DNA from: Pyropia haitanensis
Lineage: Eukaryota; Rhodophyta; Bangiophyceae; Bangiales; Bangiaceae
DNA: 64,000 nucleotides
Direction: 5' to 3'
Assembly: GCA_008729055.1 (NCBI GenBank)
Contig: SDUX01000004.1
Location: 434,001-498,000, forward strand
Part shown: positions 30,449 through 39,812 of the stretch, one piece after another
Numbering within the stretch: position 1 is the stretch's first letter
Layout of the letters: the number at the start of each line of letters is the position of its first letter
Translations under genes and position numbers: made by a program
Notes under the pieces: model-generated
What the model was told of the DNA's origin: nothing
Databases searched by the model: none
What the model saw: only the letters and a program-made list of their open reading frames with translations

Positions 30449-32665
30449 GCGGGTGGGGGGGGGGTGGTTCCCCGTGCGCCCCTGCTCGACCGCGTCTCGG
30501 ATCTGTGGGATGACCCGCGCCGGGTACGGGGGGTGGTGGGGTGGAGGGGAGCGTGTGGGTGGGGGGTGAGCGGCCGGGGGCGGCCGGTGGCCGCGACGCG
30601 TCTGTTGCGGATGGGGTTTGGGGCAGGGCCGGGAGGGGGTCCGCTTCGCGTGCAAGGAGCGAGCATGTTGTCAAGTGTGTGTGTGTGTGTGTGTGAGTGT
30701 GCGCTGCTGTCGACCACCGCCGTCGCCTACAGGCGGGGGAGGCGGACGCCGCGCCAGTGCTGGAAGGGCCGCCGTTTCCAATACAATCCCAAGAAGAGCG
30801 GGCGACCGCTCTATCTTGTTCCTCGACCCCCCGCCGTCGCCGCCCGTCGTCAAGTCACGCCGCCGCCACCAGCGGCAGCGCCCTCCTTATCCCCCCCCAG
30901 ACGGTCCTACCCACGCCGCCGCCCGGCGACAGCGTCACCACCACCGCGCCGTCCCACCCGCGGGCGGGGGTCACCCCACGACCGCACAGCGTACGGGCGG
31001 CGGCGGAGGGGCACGCCCCGGCGGTTGGCGGTTGGGGTACAGACGCTGGCGCCCCGCGCACGCCGCGCTGGCCGCGCGTGGCGGCGGCGCGGCGGCCACG
31101 CGGCCGCCGGCGGCGGCGGCGGCGGCGGACGACCCCGTGCGGGGAAGGCGCGGCCGGCGGCTGGTGGCGGGGCGACGCGAGCGGGGGGCGTGCACGCACC
31201 CGCGGTTGGATCCGTGGCGGCCGGTCGGACCGCCCGAGCGCATCGGCGGTGGTGGCCACCGCCGCGGGCTGGCCACCGCCGCCCCGCGCTGGGTACCAAA
31301 CGTATGGATGGACCGCGCGTCGGCCGCGGGCATCCGCCCATCCCGACGGCAGAGGCAGACGAGACGCGCCACCGACGACGAGCAGAGCCGCCACGCCGTG
31401 ACGCCACCACCCGACGCACCACGCGTCGACTCCCCCCCAGCGGGTCTGCCACCCCCCCCCGCCCCCCCCCCCCAACCCGATACATCCAGCAGCCCACCCA
31501 CCCCCACCGCGAGTAGTCCACCCCGCACCGGCACCCCACCCCACGGTCACTCCTCCTCACCCCCCCCATCTCCCCTTCCCCCCCCCCCCCCCCCCCCCCC
31601 CGCCACCCAACCACCACCCCGTCCCACCACGCCAACGCGCGTCGGCACCCCACATCCGCCCCCCCCCCACGGGCACCCACGCCCGCACCGCCACCGCCCC
31701 AGTCCCCAACCCTCGCTGACGGCGGCTCCCCCCTCCGACGCGCGTCCGGTTTGGTGCCGCCGCATCCCGCGGCTCGCCGTAGCCGGTGGTCGCCCGCCGG
31801 CGTGACGATACCCGTGGCGGCCGACGCGAGCTCCCAAACGCCGCCCGCGGTGGGGACCGCCGCCGCCGGGCGGGTGCGGGGGGGGTGGCGGAACCGCTGC
31901 GGGGCGGGGGTGGGGGGACCGCCCAGGGGGGGGATGCCGGGCGGTGCTGCACCCCCGACCGGCAGTGTGCCCCAGCTGGCGCCCGTGCCCGCCACCGCCG
32001 CCACCACCACCGCAGCAGCGCGCCGCCATTGGCAGCGGCGAAGCGGGGCGGCGGCGGCGGGCGGCGGCGGGCGTCACGGCCGCCGCGGCGGCCGCGGCGT
32101 CAAATTCCACGCCGCCGCCGTCGCTCCCCCAATGTCAATCCCCCCAGACCACACCCCGGCGGCTACCGGCCGGGGTGGCGGGATCCCCTGTCTCTCCCCC
32201 CCACCCCCCCCCCGCCTCGCCCGCCCGCGTCACCGCGTGCCCACCCACACGATGCCGTCGCGGGGTTGGGGTGGGCAAGGGGGGGGCGTGCGGTGCCGGC
32301 AGCGACGCTACGCCGCCCGCCGCGTCGTGGCGGCCGGCCGGCCCGCCGGTCGCCAGCGTCGGCGGCCGTGCCACGCCCGCCGTCGCGGCCGTCTGGTCGG
32401 CGGCGCCCCACTGGCGACCGCCGCGGCGGCGGCGGGGGCGGCGGCCGCCGCGTCGACGGCAGCCCTACGGCCACGCCAGGAGGCGGCCATCCCTTGCCCC
32501 GCGCCGCCATCGTGGCGGGGGCGGTGCGCGTCCTTGCCCTCACCACCGTCCGTCACCCACCCGCCCGGCCGGCCGTCACCCCCACCCGTCCTGCTTGCTC
32601 CGCCTGCCTCCCCGGCCGTCACCCCCACCCACCCCCTCCCCCCCCGCCCCACTCTCTCCCTCGCC
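30449..32665. other. GC-rich intergenic region
   Basis: About 2.2 kb of low-complexity GC-rich sequence. It includes a GT dinucleotide repeat of about 11 units (30675-30696) and C runs at 31578-31599. Overlapping frames on both strands are Arg/Pro/Gly-rich without motifs. A C/T-rich stretch (about 32570-32665) precedes the next ATG. Confidence 0.4.
30675..30696. repeat. GT dinucleotide microsatellite
   Basis: About eleven uninterrupted GT units, in intergenic sequence downstream of the Cys-rich protein gene. Confidence 0.9.
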
Positions 32666-33568
32666 ATGGCCCTCACGGTGGACACCGCCCGCCCCACAGC
32701 CACCCCCGCGCGGCCGTGGCGTGGCGCGCCGCCACGGCCGCATCGCGGGGCGGCCGCCACCGCGTCCGCCGTGGCGGTGGCGGTGCGGGTGGCGGCCGCG
32801 GTGATCGCGGTCGCCGTCGCGGTCGCGGTCGCCGCTGTGCCCGCCGCCGCCGTCGTGGTCGGCCGGGGTGGGGAGAGGGGGCGGGCCGCCGTGACGGCCG
32901 CCCCCGCCGTTGGCGTCCCGACGGCCGCGCTCGCAGCCGCTGCCGCGGCGGGTGGGGTGCCCGCCGCCGCCGCGGGCGGCACGGCCCATGGCGTCGGCGG
33001 CGCGGCGGCGGCGTCGTTGGTGCGGCGGGCTCCCGCGGCGGGCGTTGCCGCGCCGCGGGCGGCGCGGCAGGCGACCCCCTTTTGGCCGCCGGTGGTGGCG
33101 GGCGGCTGGCGCCGCCGCCACGCCTCCCCCTCCCCCTCGACGGTACCCCCGTCGGCGTCATTGACGCCGACGCCGACGCCATTGTCGTTGCCGTTGGCGT
33201 CGGCGGCACCTAGGGCGGCCGCCACGGACGTGCCGGTCGCGTTGGCGGTGGCACCGGCGGGGCGGCCGCGGGGGGGGCAGCACCCCCGCCGGGCGCCGCG
33301 GGGGCCAAAGGACGGCGCCGTGGACGTGCGCGGCGTTGGCGACATGGTCGCCGCCGCCGCCGCCGGTGTCGCCGCTGCCGCCGCTGCCGGCGGGCGCGCC
33401 ACCGATGGGGGGGGCCTGGGGGGGGGGGGGGCGTCGACGTTGCTGCCGTCGGCGACCGCCGCGGCAGGCGGCGTCGCGGGCGGAGCGGTCAATGGTGACG
33501 GCGAGACGGGACGCCGCCGGTCGCCCGCGGGGCAGGAGGCCAAGACGCCCGGCGCTGAGGACCTGTGA
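32666..33568 (+). CDS. Hypothetical Ala-rich membrane protein
   Basis: Open frame of 300 residues from the ATG at 32666 (MALTVDTARPT), which sits right after a C/T-rich leader. A hydrophobic segment (RVAAAVIAVAVAVAVAAV) follows a basic N-terminus, suggesting a signal anchor. The rest is Ala/Gly/Pro/Arg-rich, ending EAKTPGAEDL. No family motif was recognised. A competing plus frame ends at a TAG near 33213 with the protein-like string PVGVIDADADAIVVAVGVGG, so a frame shift at a G or C run may place the true C-terminus there. Composition alone could produce such a frame, so confidence is limited. Confidence 0.4.
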   Translation: MALTVDTARPTATPARPWRGAPPRPHRGAAATASAVAVAVRVAAAVIAVAVAVAVAAVPAAAVVVGRGGERGRAAVTAAPAVGVPTAALAAAAAAGGVPAAAAGGTAHGVGGAAAASLVRRAPAAGVAAPRAARQATPFWPPVVAGGWRRRHASPSPSTVPPSASLTPTPTPLSLPLASAAPRAAATDVPVALAVAPAGRPRGGQHPRRAPRGPKDGAVDVRGVGDMVAAAAAGVAAAAAAGGRATDGGGLGGGGASTLLPSATAAAGGVAGGAVNGDGETGRRRSPAGQEAKTPGAEDL

Positions 33569-34465
33569 GGGGGGCGGGGGGGGGGGGAGAGGGGGCAACC
33601 GCCCACGGCGGCACGTGCCCGGAGGACGGCGGGCGCCGGACCGACCGCCGCGGGCGGCGGTGGTGGCGGGCCTCGCCGCCGGGATGACGGCGCGGTCCGC
33701 GCGTGCGGGGCGCAGCGCAGCGGCACGCGCGTCGCGACGCACGCGCACGACCCGGTCGAAGAAAAAGAGCGCCAACGCGGGTCTCGAGGGCGCCCCACGC
33801 CCCCGGCCTGTCCCTTTGCCCGATACCCCACGCCTCGCCCCCCCTCACACACGACGCGACGCCCATCCGCCGCGGGCGTCTCCCCAGCCAGCCGCCCGCG
33901 CCTCCCACCCCCCCCCCCCCCCCCCGCCTCCCCCGTGTCCTTTCCCAGCCGCCATCGTATCTACCTACAAGGCGCGCCAGCGTCGGCGGCGGCAGCGGCA
34001 CGGCGGCAGCAGCGGCGAGCGCAGCGGCAGCGTCCAAAAGGAAACCCCGACACACCCCGCCGCCCTCCGCCGCCGCCGCCGCCGCCGGTGATACGGTGCC
34101 CACGGCGGCCGGCCGCCGCAGCCGCCACCGCCCGTGTCGGCCGGCAACCGCGACCGCCGGCATGGGCGGTGGAGGGGGTGCTGCCCAAGAGGGGAGGATG
34201 GGAGCGGAAGGGCCGGCGCCAGCGTCGGCGACCGACCTCACCCGGCCGGTCGGGTGACCTCACCCGGCGGGTGGTGCGGTAGAAAAATGGCGGGCGGGCG
34301 GGCCAGAGGGCGACGGCGGTGGGGAGGGGGGCGAGGGCGGGGGGGGGGGGTTGTTCGGCGTGAACCGGGCGACGGGAAGGGGAGCACCGGCGGGTGGCCA
34401 CGACCGACCGCCCGCCGCGCGTCCGCCCCCCCCCCCCCCCCCCCCCCCACCCCCCCCCCCCCCCC
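33569..34465. other. Convergent intergenic region
   Basis: About 900 bp between the Ala-rich membrane protein and the 3' end of the GYF_2-like gene. It contains C runs (33909-33926, 34425-34465) and no recognised gene. Confidence 0.4.
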
Positions 34466-34819
34466 TCACCCCACCGTCACGGGCGCGGCGGGCCCGTCGC
34501 CCTCCATCGCCGCGGCACGCGCGGCGGCGGCGGCGGCGGCGTCTTGGCGCCCCCCCTCCGCGTGGAGCCGCCGGTGCACCTCATCCCCCAGCTGGTCCAC
34601 CCGCACCCACCGGCCGCTCACCCGCCGCGGCCCGTCCGGCGCCGCCTTATCCCGGTGCACCGCCGCGGTGGTGCTGACCAGCTGGTCGTCGGTGAGGGTG
34701 CCCTCCCGGCGCATCCGCACGAGCGTGGCGAACGTGTAGGGGCCACCGCGGGTGGCGACTTCGGTGCCGTCGGCGCGGCGGGTGACTTGCCGGACGTACC
34801 ACGCGGGGGGGGGGCGGAG
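34466..34819 (-). CDS. Last exon of a GYF_2-like domain protein (partial model)
   Basis: Minus-strand exon of 117 codons, ending at TGA 34466-34468. It starts after a clear acceptor (pyrimidine tract then GCCTGCTTCAG, boundary 34820/34819). It encodes PPAWYVRQVTRRADGTEVAT, GGPYTFATLVRMRREGTLTD, DDQLVSTT, then WVRVDQLGDEVHRRLHAEGG. The order WY-V, GP-Y/F, L-x-x-L/M-x-x-x-G-x-L-x-D-D-x-L-V, W matches the GYF_2 domain, a small fold that binds proline-rich partners or appears in membrane and J-domain proteins. The intron 5' of it is very C/T-rich, and upstream exons (probably within 35.0-35.4 kb) could not be fixed because of G/C runs. The identity of the whole protein is unknown. Confidence 0.6.
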   Translation of the reverse strand, partial: LRPPPAWYVRQVTRRADGTEVATRGGPYTFATLVRMRREGTLTDDQLVSTTAAVHRDKAAPDGPRRVSGRWVRVDQLGDEVHRRLHAEGGRQDAAAAAAARAAAMEGDGPAAPVTVG

Positions 34820-35768
34820 CTGAAGCAGGCGCCCATCGTGTGGAGAGCGCCCGGGGGGGGGGGGGGGGGGGGGGGAAGGGACAAAGGCGGGAGAGGAAGC
34901 GACGCCAAACGCGTGTGTGGGGAGGGGGAAGAGGGCAGGGAGAGCAGGGGGGGGAGGGGAAGCAGGAGGCGCAGCGGGAAAAGGGGTGGAGCGGGGGCGG
35001 CTGGCAGACGACGGGCACCGGCGGCGACGCTCCTCCCCAATGGTGGTGGGCGGCGGGACCAACGCCCGCGGCTGGCGTGCCGCCCCGCGGGGCGCGCTCT
35101 TGAGCGGCGGCCGAGGCACCCCCCCCCCCCCCCCCGCGCGCCCCCCCCCCCGCCAGCCGCCGCCGCGTCGTTCACGGCCGTGCTGGGCGCGTCGGAGGGA
35201 GGGGGGGGGGGGGGGGAGGACGCCAGCAGCCCGGCCGCGTGCCCGGTGCACGCGGCGGTCCCGGCGCGCGCGCCACCGCGGCGGCGGGCGGCCGCCGACG
35301 CTGGCGTGGTCGCCGGCGGCGGCGGTCCCTCCCCCCCCCCCCCCCACAAAGACGGCCCGCGGCGGGGTGTGACGTCAGACCTTGGTGTGCGCATCCGGCG
35401 TCTCTGGAAGGACGCGAGGCGGCCGGCGCGCCGGACGACACGGCGCAATGGCAGACACTGTATCGATCTCGGGGGAGCACTGTACGCGCCCACGCAGGTG
35501 ACTTGCGGGAGTAAAAAACGTGTCCGTACTTGACATTGGAGTGCGCGCGAGTGTGGCGGCCGGCCTGCCAAAAAGTGAAAGATGAAAAATCAAGAGGGGA
35601 GACGCCGGGCGGTGGCGCGTCGTCCCCCGCCGCGCGCTCTGACCGCGAGGGCGTTTTTGCACCTTGTGGCGCCGCTCGCCGCCCCCGTCTGGTGGCCGCC
35701 GCCGCCGCCCCCCCCCCCCCCTTCCCCCTCGGCGCGCCGCTGCGCCGCGGCCGGTCGTTGGCGGGACG
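34820..35768. other. 5' part of the GYF_2-like gene and divergent promoter
   Basis: Holds a pyrimidine-rich intron of the minus-strand gene (34820 to about 35020) and probably its upstream exon(s). Frames on the minus strand here (for example GHAAGLLASSPPPPPPSDAP near 35160-35250) are broken by G and C runs. A lower-GC stretch at 35370-35600 is a likely divergent promoter with the next plus-strand gene. Confidence 0.4.
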
Positions 35769-35968
35769 ATGCCGACGCCCGCCGCCAACCTACCCGCCAT
35801 CTCCTCCGCCGCCGTTGCCGCGGCGCGGTCGGCCCGCCCGCCCGGCGGCCGCCGCTCCCTCGCCGACGCGTTTACCCGCCCGACGCGGCCGCCGTCGCCG
35901 CCGGCGGCGGTCCCCACCGTCGGCGGCGTGCCCGCCCGTGGCGGCCTCACCGTCCGCACCCCGCGGCG

Positions 35969-36004
<36 letters not shown>

Positions 36005-36101
36005 GCCGCCGCCGCCCGACCACCCGCCCGCGTCGGCGGCCGGCCGGCGGCCCCGGCAGGCGGCGACCACCCCCACCGCCGCCGCCGCCACCACCGACGC
36101 C

Positions 36102-36145
<44 letters not shown>

Positions 36146-36217
36146 CGCCGTCCCTAGCACACCTCCCCCCCCCCCCTCCCCCCCGGCGCCACCCTCTACG
36201 ACGCCCTCACCGCCGCC

Positions 36218-36259
<42 letters not shown>

Positions 36260-36858
36260 CGCACCGCCGACGACGACGCTGCCGACGCGGCGTACGCGGC
36301 GGACGCGGACGCGGCGGCGGCGGCGGCGCGTGGTGGGGAGCGCGCCGAGCGCGCGCGCGTGCGCCACGCGTTCCTGACGCAGCGCGCGGCGGCGCGGGAG
36401 CGGGCGGCCGCGGCGGCCGCCGCCGCCGCCGCCGCCGCCGCCGGTGCCGCCACGGCCGAGGGGGGGGGGGGGGGGGGGGGGGAGGCGGGGGGGGCGCCGC
36501 CGCCACCGCCGCCGCCACCGTCGGCGCCGCCGCCGCCGCTGCTTGTGGCGTGGCTGGCGTGCGACGGGTGCCGTGGGGGGGGGCGCCGGGTGGGGGTGCT
36601 CGCGTCAAGGGTGGCGGCGTTGGTGGGGGGGGGGCGGCCGGGCTTGCGGCGGTCGCCCTCGAGTTGAAGCGGCGGCGGCAGGCGGGGGAGTTGCTTGGGG
36701 GGGGGGGGCGGCGGCCGGGAAGCGCCCGCGTGGTGCGCCCGGGGGGGGTCTGGGCGCGGCGGCGCCGGCCACGGCGCCTGTCCAGGGTGGTGGGGGTGGC
36801 GTGGGGGGGGCGCGCACGACGGCCGCCGCCGCCTCCCCCCGCCGCCCCCGGTCGTTGA

Positions 36859-36907
<49 letters not shown>

Positions 36908-37115
36908 GTCGCCGCGGCAGCAGCCGCCGCCGCCACCGCGGTCGCGTCGGGGGGAGCAGCGGGGGGGGACCGCCGCCCCAGCCGCCGCCGCCGCCGCGGC
37001 GGCGGTGCGCCCGGCGGGGCAGCCGCCGCTGTCGGCGGCGGTGGTGGGCCTGTGCAGCGCCTATGGGGGGGCCTCCTCCTCCTCCTCCTCTTCGTCGTCG
37101 TCGTCGTCGGCGTGA
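35769..37115 (+). CDS. Ala-rich hypothetical protein with coiled-coil-like segment (frame broken at C/G runs)
   Basis: Starts at ATG 35769 (MPTPAANLPAISSAAVAAAR), then RRSLADAFTRPTRPPSPP and poly-Pro. After a C run (36165-36184) another frame continues with GATLYDALTAAAA, DDDAADAAYAADADAAA, RHAFLTQRAAARERAAAA and LVAWLACDGC. After a G run (36625-36634) it continues as GLAAVALELKRRRQAGELL. After a third run (36697-36708) it continues as AAAGKRPRGAPGG, ARTTAAAASPRRPRSL and ends PPLSAAVVGLCSAYGG plus poly-Ser before TGA. The Ala/Arg/Glu-rich helix could form a coiled coil, and the basic stretches could be nuclear-localisation signals. No family was recognised. The reconstruction depends on assuming run-length errors. 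Confidence 0.42.
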
Positions 37116-37401
37116 GGGCGGCGGCGGGCGCACGGACGCACGGTAGGGGCAGGGGGGGGGGAGCGGACGGCTGGTACTACCGCCGTGGCTCTCGCACAGC
37201 CGGGGAGTGGTAGTGGGAGGGGGAAGGGGTGGCGGGGGGGTGGGGGCTGGCGTCGTGGCGACCGTCCGCCTCCCTGCTCATCCGATTGGTGGTCCTTTTG
37301 GTCAGAGGTGGGGGGGCGGCGTGCCCGTCTGCGTGATGGCCTGTTCTTCCCTTGTCCTGTGTTCTTCTTTCTCCACACGGCGGTTGTCCCTTGGGGGGTG
37401 G

Positions 37402-37607
37402 ATGCGGGAGAGGCGGCCAGCCGAGCTGGTGGCCGCCGCCATGTGGGCAGCCGTGGCGTCCGCCACGGCGGGAGTGGGTGTCTGCTGGCGAGTGTTGTTT
37501 CGAGACACAGCCCAGGCGGCAGCCGCGCGGGGCCTCCAAGTGGGGGGGCCGCCCCCGCAAACCTAGCTGCACAAGCCGCCGCGGCCGCCGCGGTGGCTGG
37601 GTCTTGA
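37402..37607 (+). CDS. Possible small membrane protein (weak)
   Basis: From ATG 37402 the frame reads MRERRPAELVAAAMWAAVAS, then ATAGVGVCWRVLFRDTAQAA. It closes at 37566, or, if a 7-base G run near 37543-37549 is mis-sized, at 37607 as NLAAQAAAAAAVAGS. One hydrophobic helix is present. No similarity recognised. It could instead be an exon of a neighbouring gene. Confidence 0.25.
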
Positions 37608-37733
37608 CAGCGGTTGCCGCGCAAAGAGCAGGGACGGGGGTGGGCACCCCGGACCCTACCCGTCCCCGCCCGCGGTGGCGGGGGGTGGTTGGCCCACGCC
37701 AGCGTCGCGGCGACCGCCGTTGCGTCCTTGGCG

Positions 37734-38072
37734 ATGACTGTCTCGCCTCTGAAGGAACAAGCCAGGCTGCACCCCCAGCCAGCTTTTGCGCTGGGCGTCT
37801 TCCGTAGTGCCTCGCTAAAGAGCGACGGCCGCAGGGGTGCCTTTTGGGCGGAGGACGGCTACTACGGTGCCCCGCTGGAGGAGTGTGCCCCGCTGGTGGA
37901 GCACGCCCGAGCGACGGCCCGGCTGATTGGAGTCGTCGAGCGTCTGGAAACCCGTGGTTATGGAACAGCACCTGTTGCAACGTTAACAGATGGAAAGTTC
38001 CAAGTCACCAAACTTGAAATGATTCCATCGTCGTGTCGAGTCGACAACTCGTCAGACGGCCACCAAACGTGA
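37734..38072 (+). CDS. Possible small hypothetical protein (weak)
   Basis: 112-codon frame: MTVSPLKEQARLHPQPAFAL, GVFRSASLKSDGRRGAFWAE, DGYYGAPLEECAPLVEHARA, then VERLETRGYGT. Residue variety is better than in the surrounding noise. No motif is recognised. It lies 250 bp upstream of SBDS on the same strand, and could also be an exon of the gene at 37.4 kb. Confidence 0.3.
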   Translation: MTVSPLKEQARLHPQPAFALGVFRSASLKSDGRRGAFWAEDGYYGAPLEECAPLVEHARATARLIGVVERLETRGYGTAPVATLTDGKFQVTKLEMIPSSCRVDNSSDGHQT

Positions 38073-38321
38073 TGCCGCGTCGATCGTACGATCGTCGCGT
38101 GCTGCGCAGGCCTATGCCCGCCCCTCTCTACAGTCTCACAGTCTCTTTATCTTTGACGTCGCCTTCGCGCCCGACTGGTGCGCCGTTCACGTGGAGGTCA
38201 GGTGCCTGTCCTTCTGTCGTGTTCTTCCTGCCGGACGGTTGTGTGCCTGACTCTTGCCGCTCGCCCGGGTGGAGTTGGGGCTTGGTGGGGCGCGGCACTG
38301 CGCGTCTGCGGCGTCGCCACC

Positions 38322-39200
38322 ATGTTGGTTCGCCGCAAGGTGGGCAAGACCACCTTTGAGCTGCTCACCCATGAAGGGGCGGCTGCAAAGTACAGGGCAG
38401 GCGACCTTGCCTTTAGCGAGGTGCTCGTCACGGACACAGTGTTCACCAACCAGTCCAAGGGCCAGCGCGCCAGCCAGGAGCAGCTGGCTGCGGCGTTTGG
38501 GGAGGACGCCACCCCCACCGCCATCCTCACCGCCATCATCACCAAGGGCGACGTGCAGACGAGCTCGGCGGAGCGGACTGCCAAGAGCGACCAACGCCGG
38601 CGGGAGGTGCTCGAGTACCTCGTCAAGTACTATGTGGACCCGGCGCGGAACCTGCCCATCCCCCTGACGCGGTTTGAAAACGCGCTGACGCAGGTCAAAG
38701 CGCGCATTGACCCCGCCCAGCCGGCGGAGCGGCAGGCCGAGGAGCTGGTCCGCAAGCTCGTCGACATCATGTCGATGCGCAAGGTAACGATGGAGGGCGT
38801 CCTGCGGGTGCCGCACGCGCACCTCGGCGCCGCGGCGGGGGTGATTATGAAGCACGCCAAGATCAACCGGGAGGGCCACGAGGCGGGCGGCGCCAAGTAC
38901 GAGATCAGCGTCGTGCCGGGCGCGTACGACGCGCTCATGTCGGCGCTGGGGCGGGCCACCAAGGGCGAGTTCACGTTTGAGCTGGACGGGGGGGCCCCCA
39001 AGGGTATTGCGTCGTCCGAGGCAGACCAGGGCGGCGGGGAGGGGAGTGAGCGGAGAGGGGGCGGCGGCGGGCGCAAGGGCAAGGGTGGCAGAGGGGGCGG
39101 CGGCGACCGGGGTCGTGGCGGCGGTGCTGGTCGGGGTCGGGGGGGGGGTCGTGGCGGTGGTGGCGGCAGGGGCCGTGGCGGCAAGAGGGGAGGCGAGTAG
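38322..39200 (+). CDS. SBDS: SBDS/Sdo1 ribosome maturation factor with RGG tail
   Basis: Predicted 292-residue single-exon protein. SBDS acts with the GTPase EFL1 to release eIF6 (Tif6) from pre-60S subunits. The N-terminal domain is clear: RRKVGKTTFELLTHEGAAAK, TDTVFTNQSKGQRASQEQL, AAFGEDATPTAILTAIITKG and DVQTSSAERTAKSDQRRRE. The helical middle domain (VDPARNLPIPLTRFENAL to RKLVDIMSMRKVTMEGVLRV) and a ferredoxin-like third domain (VPHAHLGAAAGVIMKHAKIN to GRATKGEFTFELDGG) follow in the usual order. About 55 further C-terminal residues are Gly/Arg repeats (GRGGGRGGGGGRGRGG), absent from animal and yeast SBDS. The ATG at 38322 has a good context (GCCACCATG). The N-terminus is about 17 residues shorter than the human protein, so an upstream exon is possible. 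Confidence 0.92.
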   Translation: MLVRRKVGKTTFELLTHEGAAAKYRAGDLAFSEVLVTDTVFTNQSKGQRASQEQLAAAFGEDATPTAILTAIITKGDVQTSSAERTAKSDQRRREVLEYLVKYYVDPARNLPIPLTRFENALTQVKARIDPAQPAERQAEELVRKLVDIMSMRKVTMEGVLRVPHAHLGAAAGVIMKHAKINREGHEAGGAKYEISVVPGAYDALMSALGRATKGEFTFELDGGAPKGIASSEADQGGGEGSERRGGGGGRKGKGGRGGGGDRGRGGGAGRGRGGGRGGGGGRGRGGKRGGE

Positions 39201-39636
39201 GCTAGGGCGATGCCGGTAGCTGCACCGGTGCTGGCACTGCAGTCGCCCGCTCCTGTGTGGAGGTCTTGGTGGCACTGCTGATGTCACCTCGAGTGTAGCT
39301 GCCACTGTACATTCTATTTCTGTTGTGGGAGTGTGTATGTAGGGTTTTGTGCCGAGAACGGCTGTGACTTCCATGTGACGTCGGTGCCCAGTACCAGCCT
39401 ATGGAAGACGGGCACCCTGGGGTGTCTACGCGAGTAGTGGGCGTGGGCGTGCGTGAAGGGAACGTTACGACGCAATTGAAGGCGCTCCCACGAGCGGTAC
39501 TCGTGTGCATAGAGCCCACAGAAAAAAACGGTCCCGTTCGAGAAAAAAAAAACACCAAACAAGTGCTGCACCAACGGACACAGTGGGGTACCTAGCCCAG
39601 GCCGCCCAGTTCGATACCTCCCAATCGCCCCCGCAA
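39201..39636. other. Convergent intergenic region SBDS/LSM14
   Basis: About 440 bp, lower in GC, containing both 3' UTRs. An A-rich patch lies at 39522-39560. No gene recognised. Confidence 0.45.
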
Positions 39637-39749
39637 CTACGCGCGTGCCCCATTAGCGTAGGACGGCTGGCTCCCACCTGCGTAACCACCCCCCCCGCCA
39701 CCCCCCCCGCCGACGCCACCGCCACCCGCAGCACCCCCCCCTTGATACC

Positions 39750-39812
<63 letters not shown>

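Noticed and set aside
28826..30655. A 609-codon minus-strand gene opposite the Cys-rich protein
   Set aside because: No conserved motif; composition-driven. It overlaps the well-supported secreted Cys-rich gene on the other strand.
36207..37133. Very long minus-strand open frames opposite GC-rich genes
   Set aside because: Extreme GC content removes stop codons; these frames are Arg/Pro/Ala-only and mirror the plus-strand gene. The same applies to frames opposite DGD1, MCM5, sigma factors and LSM14.
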